Positions 37,239 through 45,567 are shown, counted from the stretch's first letter. The stretch: DNA of 64,000 bases from Octadecabacter ascidiaceicola (GCF_900185015.1 NZ_FXYD01000003.1:310001-374000), one strand, 5' to 3'. Translations and numbers: made by a program. The notes: a model not told the origin generated them from the sequence alone.

Positions 37239-38408
37239 ATGAGTTTTGACACCCCCATCAACCGTCGCGGCACCCATAGCGTTAAATGGGACATGATGGA
37301 GCAGATTTACGGTGTGGATGCCGACGATGGCATTGCGATGTGGGTTGCGGACATGGAATTCCAGCCGCCGACCTGTGTGCAAAACGCGGTGCAGAAAATG
37401 CATGATCACGGGGTGTACGGGTATTACGGTGACGAGCGGTCCTACCTTGCGGCGATCCAGTGGTGGATGGACACGCGCCATGGCTGGAAAATCGATCCGT
37501 CATGGATATTCACGACACATGGACTTGTGAACGGGACCGGCATGTGTGTGGATGCGTTTACTGCGCCGGGTGACGGTGTTGTATTGTTCACGCCAGTCTA
37601 CCATGCCTTTGCCAAGGTGATTAACGCGGCGGGGCGCGAGGTTGTAGAATGCCTACTGACCAACGACAACGGCCGCTACGAATTCGACTTTGGCGCCTAT
37701 GACGCACAGATGACTGGCAACGAGCGCATGGTTATTCTGTGTTCGCCCCATAACCCAGGTGGCCGCGTCTGGACCCGAGGCGAGTTGCAGGCGGTTGCCG
37801 CCTTTGCGAAACGTCATAGCCTGATTTTGGTTTCTGATGAGATCCACCATGACCTGACCTTCCCCGGCCACAAGCATATCCCGATGGCCCATATCGAGGG
37901 GATCGAAGACCGTCTTGTGACGATGACGGCGACCACCAAGACATTCAACATTGCCGGATCGCACAGCGGCAATGTCATCATCGAAGACCCAGACCTTCGC
38001 GGCGCATTTGGTGCGCGCATGGCAGCGCTGGGCATGTCGCCCAACAGCTTTGGCCTGTTCATGGCCGAGGCTGCCTATTCGTCGGAAGGTGCTGCGTGGG
38101 TTGATGAATTGCTCGTCTATCTGGACGGAAACCGAAAGCTGTTTGATGCAGGCGTGAATGCCATTCCGGGGCTGTCATCTATGCCGCTTGAGGCAACTTA
38201 CCTAGCGTGGGTCGATTTCAGTGGCACAGGCATGTCGCGGGAAGAATTCACCGACCGCGTACAATCGGATGCGAAGATCGCCGTGAACCACGGGCCGACG
38301 TTTGGCTCGGGAGGAGATAACTTCCTGCGGTTCAACATCGCCGCACCACGCGCGCAAGTGCAAGAAGCCGTTGACCGACTGGCAAAAGCGTTCGGCGATT
38401 TACAGTAG
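37239..38408 (+). CDS. MalY/PatB-type cystathionine beta-lyase / aminotransferase
   Basis: A fold-type I PLP enzyme of 389 residues. It starts with the MalY/PatB pattern INRRGTHSVKWDMM and WVADMEFQPPTCVQNAV. It continues with LCSPHNPGGRVWTRGEL, VSDEIHHDL and the PLP lysine in ATTTKTFNIAGSHSGNV. It most likely cleaves C-S bonds of cystathionine or related thioethers, though aminotransfer is possible. AAAGGAG lies before the ATG. Its stop is one base from the stop of the opposite gene. Confidence 0.9.
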   Translation: MSFDTPINRRGTHSVKWDMMEQIYGVDADDGIAMWVADMEFQPPTCVQNAVQKMHDHGVYGYYGDERSYLAAIQWWMDTRHGWKIDPSWIFTTHGLVNGTGMCVDAFTAPGDGVVLFTPVYHAFAKVINAAGREVVECLLTNDNGRYEFDFGAYDAQMTGNERMVILCSPHNPGGRVWTRGELQAVAAFAKRHSLILVSDEIHHDLTFPGHKHIPMAHIEGIEDRLVTMTATTKTFNIAGSHSGNVIIEDPDLRGAFGARMAALGMSPNSFGLFMAEAAYSSEGAAWVDELLVYLDGNRKLFDAGVNAIPGLSSMPLEATYLAWVDFSGTGMSREEFTDRVQSDAKIAVNHGPTFGSGGDNFLRFNIAAPRAQVQEAVDRLAKAFGDLQ

Positions 38409-38409
38409 T

Positions 38410-38757
38410 TTAGCGGCCCAACAATGCGATGGGCGCATCCTTGATACGTTCAAAATCAAGCGGTGCGCCGTCGCTCGCGGCGGTGTTGCGCTTGAATTCA
38501 TAGACCATGTGGTCGCCCTCTTCGGCGGCGGCAACGATCAGGCATTGGCTGACGTGGTGCCCGCCATCATAGATGTCCACAAGGCCGCGCAGTTTCGGTG
38601 CATCTTCGAGCCCGAGCGCAAACCCCGTGCTTGTCATGCGTTCGATTTTGTAGCTTTCGCCATTCACCTCAACCCGCAGGCGAGTCTTTTTCTTAGCGGC
38701 TTTGGACTGGGCTGCGTGCAGCTCATTCCAGATCGATTGTGGCAGTGATTCCAACAT
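38410..38757 (-). CDS. Conserved cytoplasmic protein of unknown function
   Basis: A 115-residue protein from the ATG at 38757, with GGGGAA upstream; an in-frame start 12 bases earlier is less well placed. It starts MLESLPQSIWNELHAAQSKA. A basic stretch (KAAKKKTRLRVEVNGESYKI) is followed by a beta-rich middle, RGLVDIYDGGHHVSQCLIVA, which resembles a PilZ-like or OB-like barrel segment. I do not assign a family. It is not part of the cob group that begins 74 bases further right, though it has the same orientation. Confidence 0.7.
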   Translation of the reverse strand: MLESLPQSIWNELHAAQSKAAKKKTRLRVEVNGESYKIERMTSTGFALGLEDAPKLRGLVDIYDGGHHVSQCLIVAAAEEGDHMVYEFKRNTAASDGAPLDFERIKDAPIALLGR

Positions 38758-38842
38758 AGTATTCCCCATCCAATGACAAATAGCATGGCGGAATAATGGT
38801 TTCGGTCAAGTTAACCTTTTGGGTTAGTTGGGAATTCACCGC

Positions 38843-39610
38843 TTAGACCGCGGCTTTGGGCCTTAAAACATGGGGTTTGGCGGCATCGTACAATGCAGAG
38901 TCCGGAAAGCCGTGGTCGTCTGACAGGGCTGGTCCCAATAGAATCAGTGCTGTACGGGTGATTTTTGCATCCCGCGCCTTCGCGCGAATATCCGACAACG
39001 TTCCGCGAATGATGAGCTGGTCCGGCCAGCCGACACGGTAAATCACAGCAGCGGGGCAATCGGCGCCATAATGCGGGATCAACTGGCGTTCGATTTCACG
39101 CAACGCACGGATGCCAAGGTGGATCGCAAGGGTCGTTCCTGTGCGTCCAAAATTGTCGAGGGTTTCACCCGCTGGCATGCCCGTTGATTTCATCGACATA
39201 CGCGTCAGCACGATGGATTGCGCAACTTCAGGCACAGTCAGTTCCTGACCAAGTGCTGCCGCAGCGGCGGTATAGGCTGGCACGCCGGGGATGATTTCAT
39301 AGTCGATCCCGTCGGCCTTGAGGCGACGAATTTGTTCTGCGATGGCGCCGTAAAGCGACGGATCACCGGAATGCACACGCGCGACGTCTTGGCCTTTTTC
39401 GTGGGCTTTGACGATTTCGGCGTGGGTTTCATCCAAGTGCATTGGGGCCGTATCCATGACCAATGCGCCCTCCGGTGCGATGGAAACCACCTCTTCGGGA
39501 ACAAGACTACCAGCGAAAAGGCACACGGGGCAGGCTTTGATCAGGCGGGCGGCTTTGAGGGTCAGGAGTTCAGGATCACCCGGCCCTGCGCCGATGAAAT
39601 AGACGGTCAT
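38843..39610 (-). CDS. cobM: Precorrin-4 C11-methyltransferase
   Basis: SAM-dependent methylation of precorrin-4 at C11 in aerobic cobalamin synthesis. The 255 residues start MTVYFIGAGPGDPELLTLKAARLI, the uroporphyrin-methylase fold motif GAGPGDPELL. HSGDPSLYGAIAEQ and GVPAYTAAAAALGQELTVPEV are typical of CobM, and a later block has KSTGMPAGETLDNFGRTGTTLAIHL. It is the last gene of the leftward cob run, with its start overlapping the CbiG-CobJ stop (ATGA). Confidence 0.96.
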   Translation of the reverse strand: MTVYFIGAGPGDPELLTLKAARLIKACPVCLFAGSLVPEEVVSIAPEGALVMDTAPMHLDETHAEIVKAHEKGQDVARVHSGDPSLYGAIAEQIRRLKADGIDYEIIPGVPAYTAAAAALGQELTVPEVAQSIVLTRMSMKSTGMPAGETLDNFGRTGTTLAIHLGIRALREIERQLIPHYGADCPAAVIYRVGWPDQLIIRGTLSDIRAKARDAKITRTALILLGPALSDDHGFPDSALYDAAKPHVLRPKAAV

Positions 39611-41451
39611 TGTGTGGCCTCTTCTGGGATATAGGGATCGTCGCGTTTTGCGGTTAGGTCGCCGTCGATCTTGCGGGCATAGCCGCGTGGCGTGAACATG
39701 CGTGGGCCTTCGCCCAACTGCGCGAGGCGAGAATTGGAGGACCCGATAAGAACGACGGTGAGCATATCAACTTCGTCCACCTCAAGTTTATCAAGACGGC
39801 GGTAGCGGACCAGTTCCGTCGGGCGACCAAGGTTGGACGCCAGCATAACGGGCGTGTCGGCCGGACGGTGCTGCAAAAGGATATCACGCGCCTCAGCCAA
39901 CAACGTGCGGCGGGTTTTGGACACTGGGTTATAGAAGGCGATGACGAAATCGCCCTGTGCAGCGGCGTTCAGACGGCGGATAATGTCATCGCGCGGTGTC
40001 AGAAGGTCTGACAGGCTAATCGTGCAGAAATCATGGCCCAGAGGCGCGCCAGCGCGGGCAGCAGCGCCTTGTAGCGCAGACACACCGGGGGAGCAGATAA
40101 CCTCAACGCGGCGGGCGGCATCGCTGACGCCTTCTTCATCTTCGGCGCGGTCCAGAAGTTCAAACACCAGTGCGCCCATCGCGTAGATGCCCGCATCACC
40201 AGAACATACAAGCGCGACGTTCTTGCCAAGCGCGGCTTGTTCCAGCGCATAACGGCAACGCGCTTCTTCGCCGCCAAGCGGGAAATCGGAGCGTGTTTTA
40301 CCAGCAGCGAGAGGGCCTAGGAGGTCAATGTATAGACCATAGCCAACCAGTTCTTCGGCATCCGCAACGAGGCGGGAAACCTCAGGCGTGCGCCACGCGG
40401 CCTGACCCGGCCCGATGCCAACAACGGACAAGCGGCCACGGGAACGACCAGCGAAATCGATGATCGGTTCAGGGGCGCGTGCGATGGCGCAGGTGGCGGT
40501 GGCAGTCTTGGATTTCTCAACGGTCAGGGTTGCGTCCGTACCAGCGGCGGCGAGGGCTGCGCCTTCTGACACGCCGTGGCAGCCGACCTCAGCGAAGACG
40601 ACGTCGGATGGATTGGCAAGGCGCGGTGCTTCGCTTTCCAGTTCAGCGGCTGTGAAAACACGCAAAGGAACGCCAAGGCGTTGAGCCGCTTGAATGATCG
40701 CCGGTTCGTCTGCTTTGAGGTCGATAGAGGCGACACAGGCGATAGCGCCTTTGGCGATATTATTCGTTTGGAGGGTGTCCTCGACAAGCTGCCAGAGGTC
40801 TTCGGGGCTGGCGTTGCGGGCACAGCCCAGACCCAGCGCGAAGGACTGTGGATGGTAGACGAGGCGCGTTTCGTTGCCTGTTTCATCGGCCTCGGTCACG
40901 CAAAGTTCGATGTCTTTGCCGTTTGGAAGGTCGGCGTCAAAGACCGGCGTGCCGTTCCATGTAACGCCGCCACCGGACAGCAGGTTTGCCATTGCAGGCT
41001 TGGCGTCCTGCGGGTTTTGCAGGCGGTAGCCGAGTGGGGGTTCATCGAGCGCGACACCGAGCGCGACATCGCCGGCGGTGGTGACTGCGGCAGTCGCGTC
41101 GAGCGCATCAGCGATCTGTTTCGCCAGACGGTTCGCCCCGCGGTGCCCGCCAAGGAGCGGGACGACGACTTTGCCGTCATCGGACACCGAAACGACCGGC
41201 GGTTCGGTGGTCTTGTCGTTGAGTAGCGACGCCACGCCACGGATCAGAATGCCGGATGCACAAACACCGATGATCGGGGTGCCCGCAGCGAACAAGTCGC
41301 GGGTGTGATCCAGTGCATTGGTGAAGAATGCGTCAGCGCTTTGCACCCTACCCTCGCGGCCATGAACGGCGCAATTTAGCGCCTTTGCGATAGCGTGCGC
41401 GGTTGGCTCTCCGGATTTGGAGAGCGCTAGAATTACAGGTTTTACAGCCAC
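39607..41451 (-). CDS. cobJ: CbiG-CobJ fusion: precorrin-3B C17-methyltransferase with cobalamin CbiG domains
   Basis: A 614-residue fusion. Roughly residues 1-130 match the CbiG N-terminal domain (IGVCASGILIRGVASLL, VVPLLGGHRGANRLAKQIADAL). About 205-330 match the CbiG C-terminal/CobE domain (ALGLGCARNASPEDL, DVVFAEVGCHGVSEGAAL). From about 345 to the end is CobJ, the C17 methyltransferase and ring-contraction enzyme (LSVVGIGPGQ, VALVCSGDAGIYAMGALVFELL, FVIAFYNPVSKTRRTLLAEA, ASNLGRPTELVRYRRL). CbiG belongs to the anaerobic route, CobE to the aerobic one. It overlaps cobI by ten bases at the start and cobM by four at the end. Confidence 0.94.
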   Translation of the reverse strand: MAVKPVILALSKSGEPTAHAIAKALNCAVHGREGRVQSADAFFTNALDHTRDLFAAGTPIIGVCASGILIRGVASLLNDKTTEPPVVSVSDDGKVVVPLLGGHRGANRLAKQIADALDATAAVTTAGDVALGVALDEPPLGYRLQNPQDAKPAMANLLSGGGVTWNGTPVFDADLPNGKDIELCVTEADETGNETRLVYHPQSFALGLGCARNASPEDLWQLVEDTLQTNNIAKGAIACVASIDLKADEPAIIQAAQRLGVPLRVFTAAELESEAPRLANPSDVVFAEVGCHGVSEGAALAAAGTDATLTVEKSKTATATCAIARAPEPIIDFAGRSRGRLSVVGIGPGQAAWRTPEVSRLVADAEELVGYGLYIDLLGPLAAGKTRSDFPLGGEEARCRYALEQAALGKNVALVCSGDAGIYAMGALVFELLDRAEDEEGVSDAARRVEVICSPGVSALQGAAARAGAPLGHDFCTISLSDLLTPRDDIIRRLNAAAQGDFVIAFYNPVSKTRRTLLAEARDILLQHRPADTPVMLASNLGRPTELVRYRRLDKLEVDEVDMLTVVLIGSSNSRLAQLGEGPRMFTPRGYARKIDGDLTAKRDDPYIPEEATQ

Positions 41452-42143
41452 GGGTCAGCCCCTTTGGTGAGCAAGATCATTGAGAAATACGGCGCCTTTT
41501 CAGGCGCTTGTGAAAGGGGAACGACAACCTGTTCGGGCAGGGTTGCGCGTTCGATATAGGTGGCGCTGTCGGTGAGACCGAGGTCATCAAGGACGGCGCG
41601 AATTTTCGGCAGATGCCGCCCGACCTTCATGATGGCCACGGCTTCGGCACCTGCGATGCGGTCTCGCAGGGTAGCTTCGTCCATCGGGCCCGGCAGGACG
41701 GTTAGGCGTTCGTTGCGGGCCACGAGAGGGCGGCCGGATTCGGCGGCGCAGGCGGTGATGGATGTGACGCCGGGGATAACTTTGACGGTGAATTTGCCCG
41801 TTAACCGCGCGTTAAGATACATGAACGATCCGTAAAAGAACGGATCGCCTTCGCATAAAGCAACGACATTTTCGCCTGTTTCCAGAACCTTAGCGATTTC
41901 AGCGGCGCCTTTGTCGTAGGCGGCTTGCGCGGGTTCGCGGGCGGTTGTCATTGGCACGTCCATGCGGATTTCACGCACGTTCGGGCCAATTAGGTCCGCC
42001 GCGATTGCGCGGGCGAAGCTGTCGCCGCCAGCAAGCGTCGGGTAGGCGATTGTGGTCGCGCCTTCTATAAGCCGTGCGGCTTTCAAAGTGATTAATTCGG
42101 GGTCACCGGGGCCGAGGCCGACGCCGTACAGTGTGCCATTCAT
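41442..42143 (-). CDS. cobI: Precorrin-2 C20-methyltransferase
   Basis: Adds the C20 methyl group to precorrin-2, which is later lost in ring contraction. From the ATG at 42143 it has 233 residues, starting MNGTLYGVGLGPGDPELITL. CEGDPFFYGSFMYL, VIPGVTSITACAAESGRPLV and VAIMKVGRHLPKIRAVL are family motifs. The ATG overlaps the cobL stop (ATGA), which supports this start over one six codons upstream. It is followed by the CbiG-CobJ gene with a ten-base overlap. Confidence 0.95.
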   Translation of the reverse strand: MNGTLYGVGLGPGDPELITLKAARLIEGATTIAYPTLAGGDSFARAIAADLIGPNVREIRMDVPMTTAREPAQAAYDKGAAEIAKVLETGENVVALCEGDPFFYGSFMYLNARLTGKFTVKVIPGVTSITACAAESGRPLVARNERLTVLPGPMDEATLRDRIAGAEAVAIMKVGRHLPKIRAVLDDLGLTDSATYIERATLPEQVVVPLSQAPEKAPYFSMILLTKGADPWL

Positions 42144-43348
42144 CGCTTGATCAAACTCCATTGCGTCACGGGCATCGCGGGGCGCCAGCCGGTCAAATTG
42201 CCGATGGGGTCGGCGCGATGTGTCTGGATTTTCACGAGGTCACCGCCGTGGGTTTTGTGCAGCTCAATCAGGGTCGCTTCGGACTCGAGTGTTACCGCGT
42301 TCGCCACCAGACGACCGAGGGGGCGCAGGGCGGACCATGCGGCCTCATACGTGTCGTGCGACAGCCCGCCGCCGATGAAAACCGCGTCAGGGGCATCAAG
42401 CCCGCCTAGCGCGTAAGGCACTGTTCCGTCTACCAATTCCAGTTTCGGCGCACCGAGCGCGAGGGCGTTTTGGGCCGCCATATCACGGCGATCTGCGCGG
42501 GGTTCGATGCCGATAGCGCGGGCGTAACGGGCGGCGCGCATCCATTCGATTGCAACGCTGCCACAGCCTGTTCCAATGTCCCACAACAGGGCACCGCGCA
42601 TGGGCATGAGCTTGGCGACGGTGGCGGCGCGGACCTCTTGTTTGGTCATGGTGCCGTCGGACACGAACAGGCTATCTGCGAGGCCGGGGACGCGCGGCAA
42701 CAGGGCGGCGTCGGGGGCGGCAACGCAATCAATGCACAGCGTATTGAAGGCAGGAACTTCGTGGTTCCAATCGGCGGCGGCGCCGTCAAAACGTTCTTCG
42801 CGGTCCCCGCCCATTGCGGCGAGAACGGTCATCTGTGACTGCCCGAACCCGCGATCTGTGAGGAATTTCGCGATCTGTGCTGGGGTTTCTGCGCCTGTCG
42901 TTAAAACGATAAGCTTTTGATCTGGTTGAATAAAGGCGATCATTTGCTCAACGGGGCGGCCATGTACGGTGAGGGTTTCAACATCGGCCAAAGACCAGCC
43001 CATGCGGGCGGCGGCGAGCTGGAACGCGCTGAGTTGCGGGTGGTACACAAGTTGATCGGCTGGGATCGTGCGGCCAATGCGGGCACCGACAGAGAACCAG
43101 AGCGGATCGCCTGTTACCAGCACCACGGCGCGACGATTTTTCAACGATTCCAAGGTGGTAATCATTGCATCAAAGGGGGACGGCCACGCGATGCGTTCCG
43201 CTGTTGGGTTGACCGACAGCGTATGGTGACGGTCCCCGCCGACGATCACCTCTGCGGCTTCGACAACGGCACGGGTTGCGGGTGTGAGGCCATCCATTCC
43301 GTCCTCGCCGATGCCGACAATATGGAGCCAAGGTGCTGCGTTAACCAT
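42140..43348 (-). CDS. cobL: Precorrin-6Y C5,15-methyltransferase (decarboxylating)
   Basis: A two-domain enzyme of 402 residues. The N-terminal tetrapyrrole methylase part (CbiE-like) has HIVGIGEDGMDGL, VIVGGDRHH and VLVTGDPLWFSVGARIG. The C-terminal part (CbiT-like) carries the Rossmann motif LWDIGTGCGSVAIEWMRA. It adds methyls at C5 and C15 and decarboxylates the C12 acetate. GGGGGAA lies 9 bases before the ATG. The spacer upstream, toward cobH, holds the five-fold TATGG array. Confidence 0.96.
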   Translation of the reverse strand: MVNAAPWLHIVGIGEDGMDGLTPATRAVVEAAEVIVGGDRHHTLSVNPTAERIAWPSPFDAMITTLESLKNRRAVVLVTGDPLWFSVGARIGRTIPADQLVYHPQLSAFQLAAARMGWSLADVETLTVHGRPVEQMIAFIQPDQKLIVLTTGAETPAQIAKFLTDRGFGQSQMTVLAAMGGDREERFDGAAADWNHEVPAFNTLCIDCVAAPDAALLPRVPGLADSLFVSDGTMTKQEVRAATVAKLMPMRGALLWDIGTGCGSVAIEWMRAARYARAIGIEPRADRRDMAAQNALALGAPKLELVDGTVPYALGGLDAPDAVFIGGGLSHDTYEAAWSALRPLGRLVANAVTLESEATLIELHKTHGGDLVKIQTHRADPIGNLTGWRPAMPVTQWSLIKR

Positions 43349-43431
43349 TGATCTGTTCCCCCGAATCCGACGTATGGAAACCGTATGGTTTCGGTATGGG
43401 TTTCATATGGGTCATTCTATGGGCTGCAACA
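43349..43431. repeat. Five-copy, 11-bp-phased TATGG array between cobH and cobL
   Basis: TATGG begins at 43373, 43384, 43395, 43406 and 43418, that is at steps of 11, 11, 11 and 12 bases. The bases between units are partly related (AAACCG, TTTCGG, GTTTCA). It fills an 83-base spacer and ends 25 bases before the cobL start. Evenly phased 11-bp direct repeats are how OmpR/PhoB-type regulators are usually arrayed, so an operator is possible. It is too short and compact for a CRISPR. Confidence 0.6.
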
Positions 43432-44073
43432 TTAACCATTTGAAATCTCCGGCAATCCAGCGGCGATCGCGTTGACGGCGGCGGAGGCCATCGCGGAGCC
43501 GCCTTTGCGGCCACGAAGTGTGATGAAATCAACGTTGCGCGGATTGGCGGCGAGTTCGGCTTTGGATTCGGCGGCACCGACGAAGCCCACAGGGAAGCCG
43601 AGGATCGCGGCAGGCTTTGGGAAGCCTTGGTCAATGAGGTCGAGCAAGTGAAACAGTGCGGTGGGCGCGTTGCCAATTGCGACGACCGCGCCTTCGATAT
43701 GAGGTTCCCAGAATTCCACGGCGGCAGCAGAGCGCGTGTTTTCGATTTTCTTGGCGTGATCCGGTGTGCGCGGATCGTTGAGGGTGACGATGACTTCGTT
43801 ATTGTTGGGCAAGTAGCGGCGGATGATACCCGCGCCGACCATTTCGCAATCACACAGAATTGGCGCGCCGGATTGAAGCGCATGGTGGCCTGCGAAAACA
43901 ACCTCGGGCGTGAAGGCGAGGCGATCTGCGATTTCAACCATACCGCAGGAATGGATCAGGCGGGTGATGATCGGGTGCAGAGCCGTTGGGAACCGCTCAA
44001 GGCGCGCCTCTGCCTGCACCACTCCGAAGGACTGTGCGTAGATCGCTGAGGGGTTGGTTTCGTAAGGGCGCAT
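43432..44073 (-). CDS. cobH: Precorrin-8X methylmutase
   Basis: Moves the C11 methyl group to C12, giving hydrogenobyrinic acid. It has 213 residues. It starts MRPYETNPSAIYAQSFGVVQAEA, with the catalytic His in RLIHSCGMVEIADRL. GAPILCDCEMVGAGI, IGNAPTALFHLLDLI and FPVGFVGAAESKAEL also match the family. It is the first of the tightly linked leftward run cobH, cobL, cobI, cobJ, cobM, but is separated from cobL by the 83-base repeat array, so cobL may have its own promoter. Confidence 0.96.
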   Translation of the reverse strand: MRPYETNPSAIYAQSFGVVQAEARLERFPTALHPIITRLIHSCGMVEIADRLAFTPEVVFAGHHALQSGAPILCDCEMVGAGIIRRYLPNNNEVIVTLNDPRTPDHAKKIENTRSAAAVEFWEPHIEGAVVAIGNAPTALFHLLDLIDQGFPKPAAILGFPVGFVGAAESKAELAANPRNVDFITLRGRKGGSAMASAAVNAIAAGLPEISNG

Positions 44074-44092
44074 GGATGTTCTTTTGGTCAGC

Positions 44093-44130
44093 GGAGGAGC
44101 CTCCGGCGGGGATATTTAGAAAACAAAGGC
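44093..44130 (+). repeat. Dispersed intergenic repeat, copy A
   Basis: AGGAGCCTCCGGCGGGG followed by ATATTTA and AAACAAAGGCAA, in the 67-base spacer between cbiX and cobH. A second copy at 54434-54465, on the opposite strand, shares 24 identical bases in its core and most of the A-rich tail. GGAGCCTCC is itself palindromic. Its place between genes suggests a REP-like or terminator-like element. Confidence 0.7.
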
Positions 44131-44140
44131 AAACAGGGTT

Positions 44141-45352
44141 TTAGGCTTTGGCTTTGCGGGCGGATTCCGGACCGTGCGGGTGGTCGGCGTGTGGGTAGAC
44201 GGCGTGGTGGTGATCATGGTCGTGATCGTGATGATGGTGGTCATGATCATGGTGGTGATGATGGTGATCATGCGTTGCTGTCAGGCGGCACATGCCGGTG
44301 CAGAAGGTGTCGCATTGTTTGCAATCGGAAACGTTAGAACCGGGCGCGGAGGCGCCTTGGCCTTCGACGTGGTGATGGTGGGATTCCTGGATTGCGCCGA
44401 CTTCAGTTTCAAAGCCGAGGACTTGGGTGCGGTATTTGCACAGCACACAGGTTGGTGGCGGTGTGTCGGAGAAGGCAGGATGGCTGCGCTGTTCCGGTTT
44501 GATATGGCGGTGTTCGCCGTTATCAAAAGCCAGCACCTGTTCGCGATAGCCGCAGATGCCGCAGTTGGGGGGCGGGTTTTCTGCGGTCTGTTCAATAATG
44601 CGTTCGGCGAAGGTTTCGAGGACCGATGCGTGATCGCCCAAGTAGTCGGCTTTGACGAACTGAATGTCGGGGTTCTGCGCTGCGACTTGGTCGGTGAAAC
44701 CATAGATGCGATCGATCAGGATACCAGAGAACAGGAAATACGGGGCGACGATGATGCGTTTGTAACCGAGCTTGGCCGCGTGGGTCAGGCTGGGTTCGAC
44801 AAGGGGGAATGTCACGCCGGAGTAGCCGACTTCGAGCCAGCCGAAACCGATGCCTTCTTGCAGCATACGGGCGATTTTGGCGACGTTGCCGTTGGCGTCC
44901 GGATCAGACGCGCCACGACCGATAACGACGAGGCAGGTGTCGTGAAGGTCGACGTGTTGTACTTTGTTGGCGGCGTCTACGGCGTCTTGGATGCGGCCCG
45001 CAGCGGCAGCGATCATTTTCGGATCAACACCGAGTTCGCGGCCGTAGGAAATTTCGATGCCGTGTTTGGCAGCGTAAGTGTTCAACACGGTTGGGATGTC
45101 ATTCTTGGAATGCATCGCGGCGAACAGCATGCCGGGGACGGCGAGGATACGAGTGCAGCCGCTTTCGCGCAGTTTATCCAAACCATCGCGGATCACGGGG
45201 TTGGCGAATTCAAGGTAGCCGTATTCGGTTTGCCAATCGTCAGGCAGGTAGGCCGGAAGTTTATCCGCAAGGGTTGCAAATTCGTCGACTGCGGATTGCG
45301 AGCGCGAGCCGTGGCCGCAGATCATGACGCCGGTTTTTGGGGAAGTGCTCAT
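44141..45352 (-). CDS. cbiX: CbiX-type sirohydrochlorin cobaltochelatase with Cys/His-rich tail
   Basis: A protein of 403 residues. Residues 1-255 form two CbiX/CbiK chelatase lobes, with metal-site His14 (ICGHGSRSQ) and His81 (GMLFAAMHSKNDIP). The tail is unusual. It has two related units, PPPNCGICGYREQVLAF (260-275) and PPPTCVLCKYRTQVLGF (298-314), then CKQCDTFCTGMC (344-355), and then a His/Asp run at 361-392. Long CbiX proteins can carry His-rich regions and an Fe-S Cys motif. CobN, the late chelatase, is also in this window, so the role of CbiX is open: sirohydrochlorin chelation, or cobalt storage and delivery. Its ATG overlaps the small gene upstream. Confidence 0.92.
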   Translation of the reverse strand: MSTSPKTGVMICGHGSRSQSAVDEFATLADKLPAYLPDDWQTEYGYLEFANPVIRDGLDKLRESGCTRILAVPGMLFAAMHSKNDIPTVLNTYAAKHGIEISYGRELGVDPKMIAAAAGRIQDAVDAANKVQHVDLHDTCLVVIGRGASDPDANGNVAKIARMLQEGIGFGWLEVGYSGVTFPLVEPSLTHAAKLGYKRIIVAPYFLFSGILIDRIYGFTDQVAAQNPDIQFVKADYLGDHASVLETFAERIIEQTAENPPPNCGICGYREQVLAFDNGEHRHIKPEQRSHPAFSDTPPPTCVLCKYRTQVLGFETEVGAIQESHHHHVEGQGASAPGSNVSDCKQCDTFCTGMCRLTATHDHHHHHHDHDHHHHDHDHDHHHAVYPHADHPHGPESARKAKA

Positions 45353-45567
45353 GCTGGGACCTCTTCTTCGTCGTGATCCTCGGACGCGTCTTCGACCTGC
45401 GCGTCATTCGCCTTTTTACGACCACCCAGCAGAGCGATTGCACCTGCGATTGCGATGCCACCCAGAGCGATCCAATGGCCGTGGCCGCCGACGTCAGCCA
45501 AGTGACCGATGTGGGCAAACGCAGGCGACGCCGCGAAGGTGATGAAAAGAGCAAGGGTTAGGCGCAT
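45349..45567 (-). CDS. Small signal-bearing membrane protein with AHxGH motif (DUF6732-like)
   Basis: A 72-residue protein with a signal peptide MRLTLALFITFAASPAFA. After cleavage the N-terminus would be HIGHLADVGGHGHW, followed by one membrane helix (about 32-48, IALGGIAIAGAIALLGG) and an acidic tail. An exposed N-terminal His cluster after cleavage is a known way to bind Co or Ni, as in HupE-type transporters. It overlaps cbiX by four bases, so it probably serves cobalt supply. The family name is from memory and tentative. Confidence 0.82.
   Translation of the reverse strand: MRLTLALFITFAASPAFAHIGHLADVGGHGHWIALGGIAIAGAIALLGGRKKANDAQVEDASEDHDEEEVPA

Noticed and set aside
43373-43422. The TATGG array as a CRISPR or coding repeat
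   Set aside because: The units are 11 bases with no spacers of CRISPR length, and no cas genes are near. The reverse frame through it is only a frame-shifted shadow of cobH.
44174-45376. A 400-codon forward frame opposite cbiX
   Set aside because: It begins with a Val/Met run that is only the complement of the His codons, and the reverse frame has clear chelatase motifs.
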